NCBI GenBank assembly: GCA_965248935.1
Contig: OZ252214.1
Coordinates: forward strand, 1,674,001 to 1,738,000
Direction: 5' to 3'
DNA length: 64,000 nt
Source: G032773895 sp965248935
GTDB taxonomy: Bacteria; Pseudomonadota; Gammaproteobacteria; Pseudomonadales; Cellvibrionaceae
Shown: positions 19,459-28,699 of the stretch, one piece after another
Layout of the letters: each line of letters starts with the position of its first letter
How positions within the stretch are numbered: the first letter of the stretch is position 1
Made by a program: the position numbers and the translations under genes
The notes under the pieces: generated by a model
Told to the model about the DNA's origin: nothing
The model's database searches: none
The model's input: only the letters and a program-made list of their open reading frames with translations

Positions 19459-19752
19459 TCAAATGATACCGCCATCAATTAGTCTCAGTTTTTCCTTTCT
19501 AGACATTTTTTTTATTCTAGCTTCCAGCTTTAAAGCCTCAGATCGATTCTCACATAAGGTTTTCAACTCAACCTTGCAAGGCTTATGTGCGCGAAAAAAT
19601 TTTGCCCCTTTCGCGTTATTTTTTCTTTCGAATGTATCCCTATGTTCGCTAAACCTTCTCTCTACATCCGTTGCTATTCCGGTATAAAGCTTATTTGGGT
19701 CAGTGGATACCATATACACAAACCAAGGTATTTTTTTGCTGTCATGGGTCAA
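19459..19752 (-). CDS. GIY-YIG nuclease-fold protein (UPF0213/YhbQ type)
   Basis: A 97-aa stand-alone GIY-YIG domain: WFVYMVSTDPNKLYTGIATDVERRFSEH contains the two core strands and the catalytic Arg, and KLEARIKKMSRKEKLRLI is the usual C-terminal helix. Length fits the YhbQ group, whose members have weak DNA nuclease activity and unclear roles. The only start in the right place is TTG 19752, with AGGTAGTG upstream. No operon partner is visible. Confidence 0.85.
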   Translation of the reverse strand: MTHDSKKIPWFVYMVSTDPNKLYTGIATDVERRFSEHRDTFERKNNAKGAKFFRAHKPCKVELKTLCENRSEALKLEARIKKMSRKEKLRLIDGGII

Positions 19753-19922
19753 GTTATCACTACCTAATAACGGTTAAATGGCAATTGAATAATGTAAACC
19801 TAGTTTATTACTTATAGGTCTATACGGAAATACACACCCTGCTGACTATGCCAATAAAACCGTTTATACCCCAAAGTCGCTCTATATAAGCACAGTAATT
19901 GGATTCACTCTATAATAGTGCT

Positions 19923-22900
19923 ATGAGTTTATCTGGTTATATCAAGCGCTTTCTAATATTCACGTTGATCGTTATAGGCTACGGCAACAGCGCCTCTGCT
20001 GCACCGGGCGATATTCTCTTCCAGGAACAATTTAATAATACAACGGATTTCACTTCCGACTGGACTCAAAGTGGCAGCGGCCTTGTTCAGGTAAATGGCG
20101 CAACGTATAGTTCCTCATTCAGATCACTGATGATAGGTGAACGAACCGCTACCGTCACCAGCAGAGCCAATAGAATCAATGCCAGCGTACCTTTCGCCGA
20201 ATTAAGTATTTGGGTTCGCCGTGGTCACGATGCATTTAGTGAAAACCCGGATACAAATGAAAATTTAACAGTACAGTATCTTAATAATGGGGGCACCTGG
20301 GTTACTTTGGGCACTTACCCAGGAGCGGGCACCCCAGGACAGATATTTACCCCCGTCTTCGTTCTTCCTGCCAACGCTCTGTACAATAATTTAAGGCTAC
20401 GTTTTGTTTTTGCCCGTGGCAGCGGTAGCCCTTTTGACTATTGGCATATTGATGATGTGGTTGTCACAGAAAGGAGTCTGCCTACCTTGCCCAGTGTCTC
20501 AGCAAGCTGGCAATTTGAAGAAGCGCAATGGACAGGCGCGGCCAACGAAGTACTCGATAATAGTGGCAATGCCATCCATGGCACCATCGTGAATAACCCG
20601 GTAAACACCGATACCAGCCCAGCAATAACGGGAAACCCTGGCACTTGCCGCTATGGCAGTTTTCAACGTGGTTCGCAGCAGTATGTCAGGCTTCCCCATG
20701 ACCCGCTACTGAACCCCAACGGCAGTTTTACTCTGGCTCTATGGGCTCGTGTAGATGGGGGACAAGGCGGATGGCGCTCCCCCTTTACCTCACGTAGGGA
20801 AAATGGGTCTCAACGCCAAGGTTATTTTGTTTATGCCGGCACCAATAACCGCTGGCAATTTTGGACAGGGAACGGCACAGGTTGGGATAGGGTCGACGGC
20901 CCTTTGGTTAACGTGGGTGTCTGGACACATGTTACCGTCACATTTTCAGTAACCTCAACATCTGGCCAAGTCCATACGGGTATTAAAAGAATATACATCA
21001 ATGGCGTGCTGGCCACTAGCGTAAGTGGCAGGCGCTATAGAGCCAATATCTCCTACTTGGCAACCATAGGAGCAGGTGCCGTTGGTGCTGCTTATTATTT
21101 CCAGGGGCCAATTGATGAAGTACGTATATACAAATCAGCATTTTCATTAACACAAATTCGGCAGGTAATGAACGAGACCCACCCCTGCGGTCTTACCTTT
21201 GACCACTTTGCCATTGATGTGGGTGGTGGTAGCGCCAGTACCTGTGCTGCTCAGGCCATTACTATTACTGCGCAAGACAGTAGTAACAATAAAATTGACG
21301 ACTATATTGGTCAAATGACCCTGGCCACCTCAACCAACCATGGCCGCTGGCAAAACACCTCAACTCCCGCCGATGCAGAAGGGGCCTTAACTCCTTCCGG
21401 GTTGGATAATGGTGCTGCCGCGTATCAATTTGAGCTATCGGAATTGGATAATGGCGATGTCACTCTCGAACTGAACAATACCCACGCCGAAACCTTAACT
21501 ATTACGGCCACAGATACCGATAGTGGCACAAGCTTTACTTCTTCGCCTTTAACCTTTAGCGAAAATGCGTTTGTAATAAGCAATACGGATAGCTTGGCAA
21601 GCGATATTGTGGCCGGAAGAAACCACAACTTCCATGCTGAAATGGTACGTCGAGACCCCAGTACGGGGGACTGTGGGCCAGCCGCAGACTACAATGTTGC
21701 GGATATCAAAGCCTGGATAACGCCAGATGCAGCCGACCCAGGCGGAACATTGCCAGCCTTGCAAACCGTATCGGAAACACAATCCCTGCCCGCCACATTG
21801 CCTGTGGCTGCGAACCTGAGTGTGCCTTTTGTCAGTGGTGTGGCCGATTTCACCTTAAATACAACGGATGTGGGCAAATACGCCTTTAATTTTAGAGATG
21901 ACTCACTTACTTTCAGTGATGCTGCCATTAGCGGGGGCTCCAATATCCTGATTGTGCGACCGTTTGGTTTTGATATACAGGTAGCTGGCAACCCCGCAGC
22001 AGTGGACGCCAACGGTGGCGTACTCGCCACTGCGGGAAATAATTTCACCGCCAGCGCAAGAGCTGTCGGCTGGTCAAGCGCCGACGACAGTAATGACGAC
22101 GGCATACCCGACGGCCATGACGATAACGATGCGTCCAATAATGCCAACCTCAATAATAACGCCACAACCGCTAGTTTTGGCCAAGAAAGCCCGGTGGAAA
22201 ACTTGCGTTTGAGCGCCACCTTAAAACAACCAACCGGCGCAAGTGACCCCGGCTTAGGCGATGGCGATACTTCCGCCGCCGATGCACGACTGCTCAATAA
22301 TTTTAGTGGCGGAAGCGATACAACCAACCAGGTTTTTTACGATGAAGTGGGCATTATTGAAATAGCTGCGGTTATCGAAGACAGTGATTATCTGGGAGCA
22401 GGAGCAAGTATTACCGGGCGTACACGCAGTGTATCTGGTTATGTCGGTCGTTTTATACCGGACAAATTTGTACTTATTGAAAACGATACAGTGGGCGGTG
22501 TCACCGTACAAAGTGATATTAATGAGAATTGCTCCAGCTTTTCCTATATGGACAACAACTTTACCGCCGCCTATTACTTATCGGCGGTGAATAGCAAGGG
22601 TGCTATCACAACAAACTATCGTTCCAGCTTCGCCAAATTAACCGCTGGGGATGCCTACAACTTTGGAGCAATGGACCAAATAACCAACCAAGATTTATCC
22701 ACACGAGTCACCCACCTGGGAACAACAACAAACTGGGCAAGCGATATAAATGGCATAGGCGGTATTGACTACGGCTATGGTGAATTAGTCTCCACGCTAA
22801 GCATTGGTCGAGCAGCCACACCCGATGGCAGTTATACCACTGTCAATATTGGCGTTATCCCTACAGAAACCGCAGACGGCACCACCATTCCAGCCATAGA

Positions 22901-23444
22901 TTTCGACCTTGATGTCAATAACGACGCCACCAATGACACTATGCTTATCGACGAAACGGCCACCGAACTACGTTTTGGTCGCTTGCGCTTAGACGATGCC
23001 TTTGGCCCTGAAACCGTTCCCCTGCCGACCACTTTTGCGACCGAATACTGGAATGGCTCTATTTTCACCTTAAATACCAGTGATAGCTGTACAGCAATTG
23101 CCACCTCAGCCATTACCTATCCAGACGGCGCCATTAGCACTGTGGCCAATCGCACCATTACTGTGGGAAGCGGAAACACGATAGGAAGTTATGGTGATCC
23201 AGATATTAATGATGGCGATGTCGCCTTTATTAATGGCGGTGCAGACCACTTCTTTACTGCCCCTGGTGCTACCAATACCGGCAGTTTTAATGTTGATGTT
23301 GACCTCACTTTCTACCCCTGGTTGCGATTTGACTGGAATCAGAACGGCAACCATTCCGATGATACTAGCTTGCCAACCGCCACCTATACCTTTGGCAGTT
23401 ACCGTAACCATGACCGTGTTATTTATTGGCGGGAAATTTTCTAA
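19923..23444 (+). CDS. MshQ-like giant exported LamG protein
   Basis: About 1173 aa, with a signal peptide ending near SASA-APGD. Residues 25-165 look like a jelly-roll module; residues about 195-425 form a LamG/concanavalin A-like domain (FTLALWARVDG..., IYINGVLATS, GPIDEVRIYKSAF); the rest is the DUF6701 region found at the end of MSHA biogenesis MshQ proteins, ending in PWLRFDWNQNG and DRVIYWREIF. MshQ is associated with type IV MSHA pili as a putative tip or anchoring component, but no pilin or other msh gene is present here. The ATG at 19923 is preferred to TTG 19899; no strong ribosome binding site is visible. Confidence 0.8.
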   Translation: MSLSGYIKRFLIFTLIVIGYGNSASAAPGDILFQEQFNNTTDFTSDWTQSGSGLVQVNGATYSSSFRSLMIGERTATVTSRANRINASVPFAELSIWVRRGHDAFSENPDTNENLTVQYLNNGGTWVTLGTYPGAGTPGQIFTPVFVLPANALYNNLRLRFVFARGSGSPFDYWHIDDVVVTERSLPTLPSVSASWQFEEAQWTGAANEVLDNSGNAIHGTIVNNPVNTDTSPAITGNPGTCRYGSFQRGSQQYVRLPHDPLLNPNGSFTLALWARVDGGQGGWRSPFTSRRENGSQRQGYFVYAGTNNRWQFWTGNGTGWDRVDGPLVNVGVWTHVTVTFSVTSTSGQVHTGIKRIYINGVLATSVSGRRYRANISYLATIGAGAVGAAYYFQGPIDEVRIYKSAFSLTQIRQVMNETHPCGLTFDHFAIDVGGGSASTCAAQAITITAQDSSNNKIDDYIGQMTLATSTNHGRWQNTSTPADAEGALTPSGLDNGAAAYQFELSELDNGDVTLELNNTHAETLTITATDTDSGTSFTSSPLTFSENAFVISNTDSLASDIVAGRNHNFHAEMVRRDPSTGDCGPAADYNVADIKAWITPDAADPGGTLPALQTVSETQSLPATLPVAANLSVPFVSGVADFTLNTTDVGKYAFNFRDDSLTFSDAAISGGSNILIVRPFGFDIQVAGNPAAVDANGGVLATAGNNFTASARAVGWSSADDSNDDGIPDGHDDNDASNNANLNNNATTASFGQESPVENLRLSATLKQPTGASDPGLGDGDTSAADARLLNNFSGGSDTTNQVFYDEVGIIEIAAVIEDSDYLGAGASITGRTRSVSGYVGRFIPDKFVLIENDTVGGVTVQSDINENCSSFSYMDNNFTAAYYLSAVNSKGAITTNYRSSFAKLTAGDAYNFGAMDQITNQDLSTRVTHLGTTTNWASDINGIGGIDYGYGELVSTLSIGRAATPDGSYTTVNIGVIPTETADGTTIPAIDFDLDVNNDATNDTMLIDETATELRFGRLRLDDAFGPETVPLPTTFATEYWNGSIFTLNTSDSCTAIATSAITYPDGAISTVANRTITVGSGNTIGSYGDPDINDGDVAFINGGADHFFTAPGATNTGSFNVDVDLTFYPWLRFDWNQNGNHSDDTSLPTATYTFGSYRNHDRVIYWREIF

Positions 23445-23561
23445 CCATAAAATCCTGGAAAGGTAATAAAGCTGGTCGAGTTTTTAGCAAAAATAAGGTG
23501 ATGGCTTAGGGCCTTGTTAACACTAAGTTAGCTACATTAAATTAGCTATGCCAGACCAATA

Positions 23562-24773
23562 TTACTTGGCTAGTAATAACAAACCTTTTTTATATAAATC
23601 CGTACTTTGCTGATGTTCACCCAAGTTAGCCATTAACGCTGCAAACTCAGCATAGGCTGGGGCCTGTTCTTTTAGCGAAAGGGTGCTTTTAAAATATTCT
23701 TTTGCTTTTCCCCAAAGTTCATTGCGTACAGAGATTCTCGCTAAGGCTAAAAGCAACTCTGCACTACCTGGCCTATCTCGCAACCATTTTTCTCCCAGCA
23801 CTAGTTGTTCCTTAGCACTGGCTGACGTCATTTTACCAAAAAGGCAAATTAAATTTTCATCCCATTCTTTTGATAAATGAGATTTTATCAAAGGCAAAAC
23901 CCACTCACCGCCTTGTACACTGACCATTAACGTGGCGTAACACAGTAAAACATCTGTGGATTTTTTTAAGTACTTTGGCACATTTTCCCAGGCTTTTTTC
24001 AAGGAATGTTGAATATCACCATCACTCATATTTTGCTGATAACAACGTTCTACTAAAGATTTTAAATAACTTTCAAATAATTCTTTTTCAAAATGTCGCT
24101 GATTTTCCTCAGATATTTGCGGATGGGCACGAAGAGCAGGTAAAAGGTCAATTAAAGCAGACCAATCTTTAAGACGCCAGTAGACCTGTTTTAATAAATC
24201 TAGCACAACGGGGTGTTCAGAAGCGTTTTGTTTCACTCGCTGCAAAATAGCTAAACACGGCTCAAGCTGATTATCCAGTAAATGTATTCTTGCCTGACTC
24301 AGGCTAATAGCCAATTCATTATCAGGTGCTATTTTCTCTGCTTGCCCTAATAAAAATTGAGTTTCCTCTTTATTGCCCAACTCAAATGCGCTACGTGCAG
24401 CCGCCAAATAATGCACGAGGGGTTTATCCACCACCTTCGCGGCCTTTAGCAGGTCTCTCCTAGCTGCGTGCCAATTACCTTCAATAAAATGCACAAACCC
24501 CGTATGTGTACGACGCTCAGCGGATAGATTTTTACTTATCCCCCACCAGGAATAACTCGTTAAAATAAGAATAATAGTTTTCTTAGCCAGAGAATAAAGA
24601 ATACGAAAAGCAATAAGAGAAAATACAATAACAAAAACCATAAACCATATACTGGATGTAAAGCTGGTATCGCCATAACTCACTATGACATAGCCTTTAT
24701 CTTTTTTTGCGATCTCTATTAATACTCCACCCAAAATTAAACCGAGACATGAATAAATAAGATAGCGAGCCAT
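23562..24773 (-). CDS. hemY: HemY, heme-locus TPR membrane protein
   Basis: 403 aa with two N-terminal membrane helices (residues 1-22 and 40-62) and then TPR-like helical repeats to the end, the standard HemY_N architecture. The role is unclear; it is consistently linked to hemX-hemD-hemC in gammaproteobacteria and has no relation to the protoporphyrinogen oxidase also called HemY. Its ATG directly follows the hemX stop (TAGATG), indicating coupled translation. Confidence 0.9.
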   Translation of the reverse strand: MARYLIYSCLGLILGGVLIEIAKKDKGYVIVSYGDTSFTSSIWFMVFVIVFSLIAFRILYSLAKKTIILILTSYSWWGISKNLSAERRTHTGFVHFIEGNWHAARRDLLKAAKVVDKPLVHYLAAARSAFELGNKEETQFLLGQAEKIAPDNELAISLSQARIHLLDNQLEPCLAILQRVKQNASEHPVVLDLLKQVYWRLKDWSALIDLLPALRAHPQISEENQRHFEKELFESYLKSLVERCYQQNMSDGDIQHSLKKAWENVPKYLKKSTDVLLCYATLMVSVQGGEWVLPLIKSHLSKEWDENLICLFGKMTSASAKEQLVLGEKWLRDRPGSAELLLALARISVRNELWGKAKEYFKSTLSLKEQAPAYAEFAALMANLGEHQQSTDLYKKGLLLLAK

Positions 24774-26009
24774 CTATTTATCTCCTTTTAATAAGTGAAG
24801 TCGTTCGATATAGGCATTCAATAACTCCAGGGAGGGCGTAATATCGGGTAGTTCCCGCACAATATTTATATTTTTTAGATGCTCAATATCGTTGATAAAG
24901 CTTTTAACTTGATCAGATTTTGGGTAGTACTTATCCAACCATATTTGCGCTTGGTTAAGAGAGTCGCTGTATACTTTTTGCTGCTCTCTTAATAAAGCAA
25001 GCTGAGCGCGCTCAAGAATAAGAATAAGATTTTGCTGTAAATATTGTGAAGAATCTGGCGCCAACATTGGAATCGGTTTTTCAGAGTGATCCGTAATAAT
25101 ATAGAACTGTTTAAGACTGGCGAACAGTTTATCTAAATAACTAAGCGCTGTTTGTTCCAGCTCTTCAGATATTTCCACTTCCTTGGGTTCCGAAAACGCA
25201 TCTAAAGCCATAAGCTCTTGCCTGGTGGGGTGAAGCGATAGGCTTTCCACCAAATCTGTTTTTGCTCTTAACGCCAAATAAATGCCTTCAACATCCACCT
25301 TTGTTGTTAATCGTAGTTTGGCGAGATCCGCAGCAATCGCTTGTCTTAGAGGGAAAAGATCAGGGTCGTTTAAATCACGTAAGATACCGTCGGCCTCTTC
25401 CAAAAGCGCTTTTGCGCCCTCCGCGCTACGTTCAATCAATACCCTTTGATTAGCAAGTTTTAAGAGGTACTCCGCTTCCGCTAACAACCAGTCTTCCCTA
25501 GAAGTGGTGGACATGGATAGCAGGCGTTTATTTTGTGCTGTTAGTCGGCTTTCAGCATTATTTAATCGGTTTTTAGTTTGCGCCAGCTCTTCTGAAATAG
25601 CTTGATTAATGGAATCTCGCTTCTGGTTACTATCATTAACGGTTCTATTTTGACTTTCTAACTGACCATTAAGATCAACTATATTTTGACGCAATCCATC
25701 TAGAGCTTGATTAACAAGGTAGTAACCATAACCGACCACACCACATACAACTAATAATACTATCAACAATAAACCAATTTTTAAATTCGATTTTTTTTTA
25801 GGCCGAGTCATTTTTTCTTGTTTTTTTGGGGGTTCTTCTTTTCGGTTTTCTTGTTTTGATGCGCTCGATTCTTGTTTTTTCTGATCCGGCAGGACTAATG
25901 CTGAGGCTTCATCCACACTTTGCGCCATTTCAACTTCATTTTGAGAGGCTTTTTCTTCGCTCTTTCCTGACACTGGCAATTGCGTTTTATTTTCGGGCTG
26001 ATCTGTCAT
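24774..26009 (-). CDS. hemX: HemX, uroporphyrinogen-III methyltransferase-like membrane protein
   Basis: 411 aa: a low-complexity charged N-terminal region (residues 1-72, rich in Lys, Gln, Glu and Pro), one membrane helix (about 75-98, LKIGLLLIVLLVVCGVVGYG), and a mostly helical C-terminal domain starting with a coiled coil. It matches HemX by layout and by position between hemD and hemY. Members share a name with a methyltransferase but lack its catalytic domain. The start ATG 26009 lies 28 bp after the hemD stop. Confidence 0.9.
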   Translation of the reverse strand: MTDQPENKTQLPVSGKSEEKASQNEVEMAQSVDEASALVLPDQKKQESSASKQENRKEEPPKKQEKMTRPKKKSNLKIGLLLIVLLVVCGVVGYGYYLVNQALDGLRQNIVDLNGQLESQNRTVNDSNQKRDSINQAISEELAQTKNRLNNAESRLTAQNKRLLSMSTTSREDWLLAEAEYLLKLANQRVLIERSAEGAKALLEEADGILRDLNDPDLFPLRQAIAADLAKLRLTTKVDVEGIYLALRAKTDLVESLSLHPTRQELMALDAFSEPKEVEISEELEQTALSYLDKLFASLKQFYIITDHSEKPIPMLAPDSSQYLQQNLILILERAQLALLREQQKVYSDSLNQAQIWLDKYYPKSDQVKSFINDIEHLKNINIVRELPDITPSLELLNAYIERLHLLKGDK

Positions 26010-26037
26010 GAAGAAATCTCAATATAGAGTTGATAAT

Positions 26038-26883
26038 TTAATTGTGGATACAAGAATCAATGGCAAAAATCATTTTTTCTTCAGTGGCATTGTCTGCAAC
26101 AATCGCTTTTTTATACCCTTGCGCCAAAACCGCCGTTTTTACCCGCTCACTTGGCACCACAAATTTAAAGCTGGTGGTATCGCTCACAAGCCCTTGCCCA
26201 ATAACCTGGACAAAATTGCGAAACGACTCGGCGCTAAATACGGGAACGATATTGGTTTTATTGACAATCGTATCTTTATTTAAGTAAATTTGGCTCAGGC
26301 TCTCTTCAGGTAGTTTGCGATGGTAAAGTTCGCAAATATCGACTTGAGCGCCTTTCTCAACCAAGGTTTCCGCCAGCAAAGGGCGTCCACCCACTCCACG
26401 AAAAATCAATATTTTAGCGCCTGTTACATCACTTAAATTCGAGTGGCGCAATAATTCTTCGCTTGTCATTTCCCCGCTGGCGCAATAAACCTGATTAGAT
26501 TCAACATAAAACTGTAATTGTTTCGCCGTCTTCGCCCCTATGGCATAAAAATTTAGGCCAACGGGTTGTTGCGGCCAATAGTTTTCAATCGATTCAAACC
26601 CGTATTTTACCGCGTTTTGACTAACAAAAATAATGTGTGAGTACTCATCCAGCTTCATTACCAAGTTAGCCACTAAACGGCGTTCACTGTCTAATTCAAC
26701 CGGCCTAATTTCCATAAGCGGCAAATCAATAACATTTTTATAGCGTCGCCGAAGTACGCCTATCCAGCCACTATTTTGCGCCTCTGGCCTTGTCGCCCAA
26801 ACGCAATAGTTATGAATAGAATCACCATGAAGACAATCACCATAAATACAAGGGCCATGAACGCCCGTTTTAGGATTGACCAT
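26038..26883 (-). CDS. hemD: Uroporphyrinogen-III synthase
   Basis: HemD closes and inverts ring D of hydroxymethylbilane to give uroporphyrinogen III. The 281-aa protein has the weakly conserved two-lobed pattern: VWATRPEAQNSGW at the start, IIFVSQNAVKYG, NFYAIGAKTAKQL, ILIFRGVGGRPLLAETL and the C-terminal FSAESFRNFVQVIG. About 27 residues precede the usual family start and contain a repetitive Cys/His/Gly/Asp segment (GPCIYGDCLHGDSIHNYC). The ATG lies inside the hemC 3' end (14-bp overlap). Next in line are hemX and hemY. Confidence 0.9.
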   Translation of the reverse strand: MVNPKTGVHGPCIYGDCLHGDSIHNYCVWATRPEAQNSGWIGVLRRRYKNVIDLPLMEIRPVELDSERRLVANLVMKLDEYSHIIFVSQNAVKYGFESIENYWPQQPVGLNFYAIGAKTAKQLQFYVESNQVYCASGEMTSEELLRHSNLSDVTGAKILIFRGVGGRPLLAETLVEKGAQVDICELYHRKLPEESLSQIYLNKDTIVNKTNIVPVFSAESFRNFVQVIGQGLVSDTTSFKFVVPSERVKTAVLAQGYKKAIVADNATEEKMIFAIDSCIHN

Positions 26884-27796
26884 ACACTTTCTTTAGTATT
26901 TTATCCGCCCCCGCCGCCAAAAGCTTTTCCGCCAATTGCACGCCCAGTTCACCTCCGTCTGCCGGGTCTGCTGTACCCTCTTCAAAAAACATATCATGGC
27001 CTTCAGGGTCGGCCACTAAGGCTCTCAACCAAAGAACACCTTCTTTATGCACAGCGTAACTGGCAATTGGCACCTGGCAGCCCCCTTCCAAACGACGATT
27101 TACCGCTCGCTCGGCAATAACACACTCAGCCGTCAACAAGTGATTGAGTGGTGCAATAAGTTCCAGAATATCCTTATCGCCTGTTCGGCATTCAATTCCC
27201 ACGGCACCCTGCCCGCCAGCCGGAAGCATTTGCTCTGGAGCGATAAAACTACTAATGCGCTCTCTCATTTCCAGCCTCTTTAGCCCGGCGGACGCGAGAA
27301 TAATTGCATCATATTCCCCTGCATCTAATTTTCCTAACCGAGTATTCACATTGCCTCGAAGAAACGTCACCTCGACATCTGGACGTAAAATAAGCAACTG
27401 GCTTTGACGACGCAAGCTCGATGTTCCTATAACACCACCTCGGGGAAAGTCATCTAAGCTTGCGTATTTATTGGACACCCAGGCATCGCGGGGGTCTTCC
27501 CGTTCACAAATCACTTCTAAACCCAAGCCTTCGGGAAATTCCATAGGCACATCTTTCATCGAGTGTACGGCAATATCTGCCTCACCCTGTAAAAGAGCGT
27601 GTTCCAACTCTTTGACAAACAACCCTTTACCGCCAACCTTGGCCAAAGGGACATCAAGTATTTTGTCGCCACGACTCACAAGCGGCACCAGTTCCACCAG
27701 CAGTTGCGGGCGAGCAGCCTCAAGGCATGATTTTATGTGATTAGCTTGCCATAGAGCGAGTGCGCTCTTTCGCGTCGCAATTCGAAGTGATTTCAT
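26870..27796 (-). CDS. hemC: Porphobilinogen deaminase (hydroxymethylbilane synthase)
   Basis: Polymerises four porphobilinogens to hydroxymethylbilane. Typical landmarks are RIATRKSALALWQ at the start, HSMKDVPMEFP, the arginines of GTSSLRRQSQ, and the dipyrromethane-cofactor Cys in LEGGCQVPIASYA. Start ATG 27796 follows GGGGCTTTTC; the TTG at 27808 is not needed. First gene of hemCDXY, 79 bp after algR in the same direction, so read-through from algZR is possible. Confidence 0.95.
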   Translation of the reverse strand: MKSLRIATRKSALALWQANHIKSCLEAARPQLLVELVPLVSRGDKILDVPLAKVGGKGLFVKELEHALLQGEADIAVHSMKDVPMEFPEGLGLEVICEREDPRDAWVSNKYASLDDFPRGGVIGTSSLRRQSQLLILRPDVEVTFLRGNVNTRLGKLDAGEYDAIILASAGLKRLEMRERISSFIAPEQMLPAGGQGAVGIECRTGDKDILELIAPLNHLLTAECVIAERAVNRRLEGGCQVPIASYAVHKEGVLWLRALVADPEGHDMFFEEGTADPADGGELGVQLAEKLLAAGADKILKKVYGQS

Positions 27797-27875
27797 GAAA
27801 AGCCCCAATCGTGCGTCAGAAAACCTAGTGAGGCGTTATTTTAGCAAACCCATTAGCCAACTGGGGGGCGTTTAT

Positions 27876-28625
27876 CTATAGCTTGGACAATAAATCTCGT
27901 ATTCTGGCAACATGCCGACGACTAACTACTGGACGATAATTCGATTCTCTTAGCCTCAATTCAAATTGACCAGAACTCGAACGCTCCATTGCTTCAACCT
28001 GCTGAATGACCACCAGTGAATTTCGGTGAATTCTCACCAACAAAGTTGAAAATTCGACTTCCAACTCTTTTAATGTATCGTCAATAAGCATTTCTCCTTC
28101 ACTGTGTATGACCGTTACATACTTGTGGTCAGCAACAAAGCAATGCACAGTATCCAAAGCGATAAGCTCAATTCCACGCCGGGTTTTTGCTGAAATATGT
28201 TGGCGCTGCTCCTGAGTTTCCGCTTCGACTTCATCATCACCCGCCTGGATAACACTTTTTTGAGCCTTCGTCACCTTTCCCGCTTTAGCAATAGCGGCGA
28301 CAAGCTGCTCCTGTTTCACAGGTTTTAACAAATAACCACAGGCTAAGGTATCAAATGCTTGAAGTGCATATTCATCATAAGCCGTACAAAAGATAACGGC
28401 AGGGGGGTCCGCTAGTTCCGCAATAATTTTTGCCGCTTCTAAACCATCTGTATGCGGCATACTGACATCCATAAGCACAATGTCGGGGTCACACATGTTA
28501 ATCTGTTCAATCGCCCTTTGCCCATTTTCGGCTTCCCCCACTAATACACAGCCATCAATGGATTCCACCATTTTTGCAAGACGCTTCCGGGCCAGTGGCT
28601 CATCATCAACTATTAATACATGCAT
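27876..28625 (-). CDS. algR: LytTR-family response regulator AlgR
   Basis: 249 aa: receiver domain (residues 1-120, with DDEPLARKRL and the acceptor Asp in DIVLMDVSMPHTDG) and a C-terminal LytTR DNA-binding domain (about 140-245, including VHCFVADHKYVTV, LVRIHRNSLV and RPVVSRRHVARIRDLL). In Pseudomonas AlgR controls alginate, type IV pili and other surface traits, working with AlgZ; here the pair keeps the same position between argH and hemC, so the name is well supported but target genes are not shown by this sequence. Confidence 0.9.
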   Translation of the reverse strand: MHVLIVDDEPLARKRLAKMVESIDGCVLVGEAENGQRAIEQINMCDPDIVLMDVSMPHTDGLEAAKIIAELADPPAVIFCTAYDEYALQAFDTLACGYLLKPVKQEQLVAAIAKAGKVTKAQKSVIQAGDDEVEAETQEQRQHISAKTRRGIELIALDTVHCFVADHKYVTVIHSEGEMLIDDTLKELEVEFSTLLVRIHRNSLVVIQQVEAMERSSSGQFELRLRESNYRPVVSRRHVARIRDLLSKL

Positions 28626-28699
28626 ACTCTTTCTCTAGTGAGACTCGAGTAACTTATAAATAAGCCCATCTCACATTTTTAATGGATATACAACGAAGT

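Noticed and set aside
21689..22327. 212-codon minus-strand ORF inside the MshQ-like gene
   Set aside because: Shadow frame of a low-complexity coding region; no features of its own.
23562..24773. Protoporphyrinogen oxidase meaning of HemY
   Set aside because: The protein has the two-helix plus TPR layout and no FAD-binding motif.
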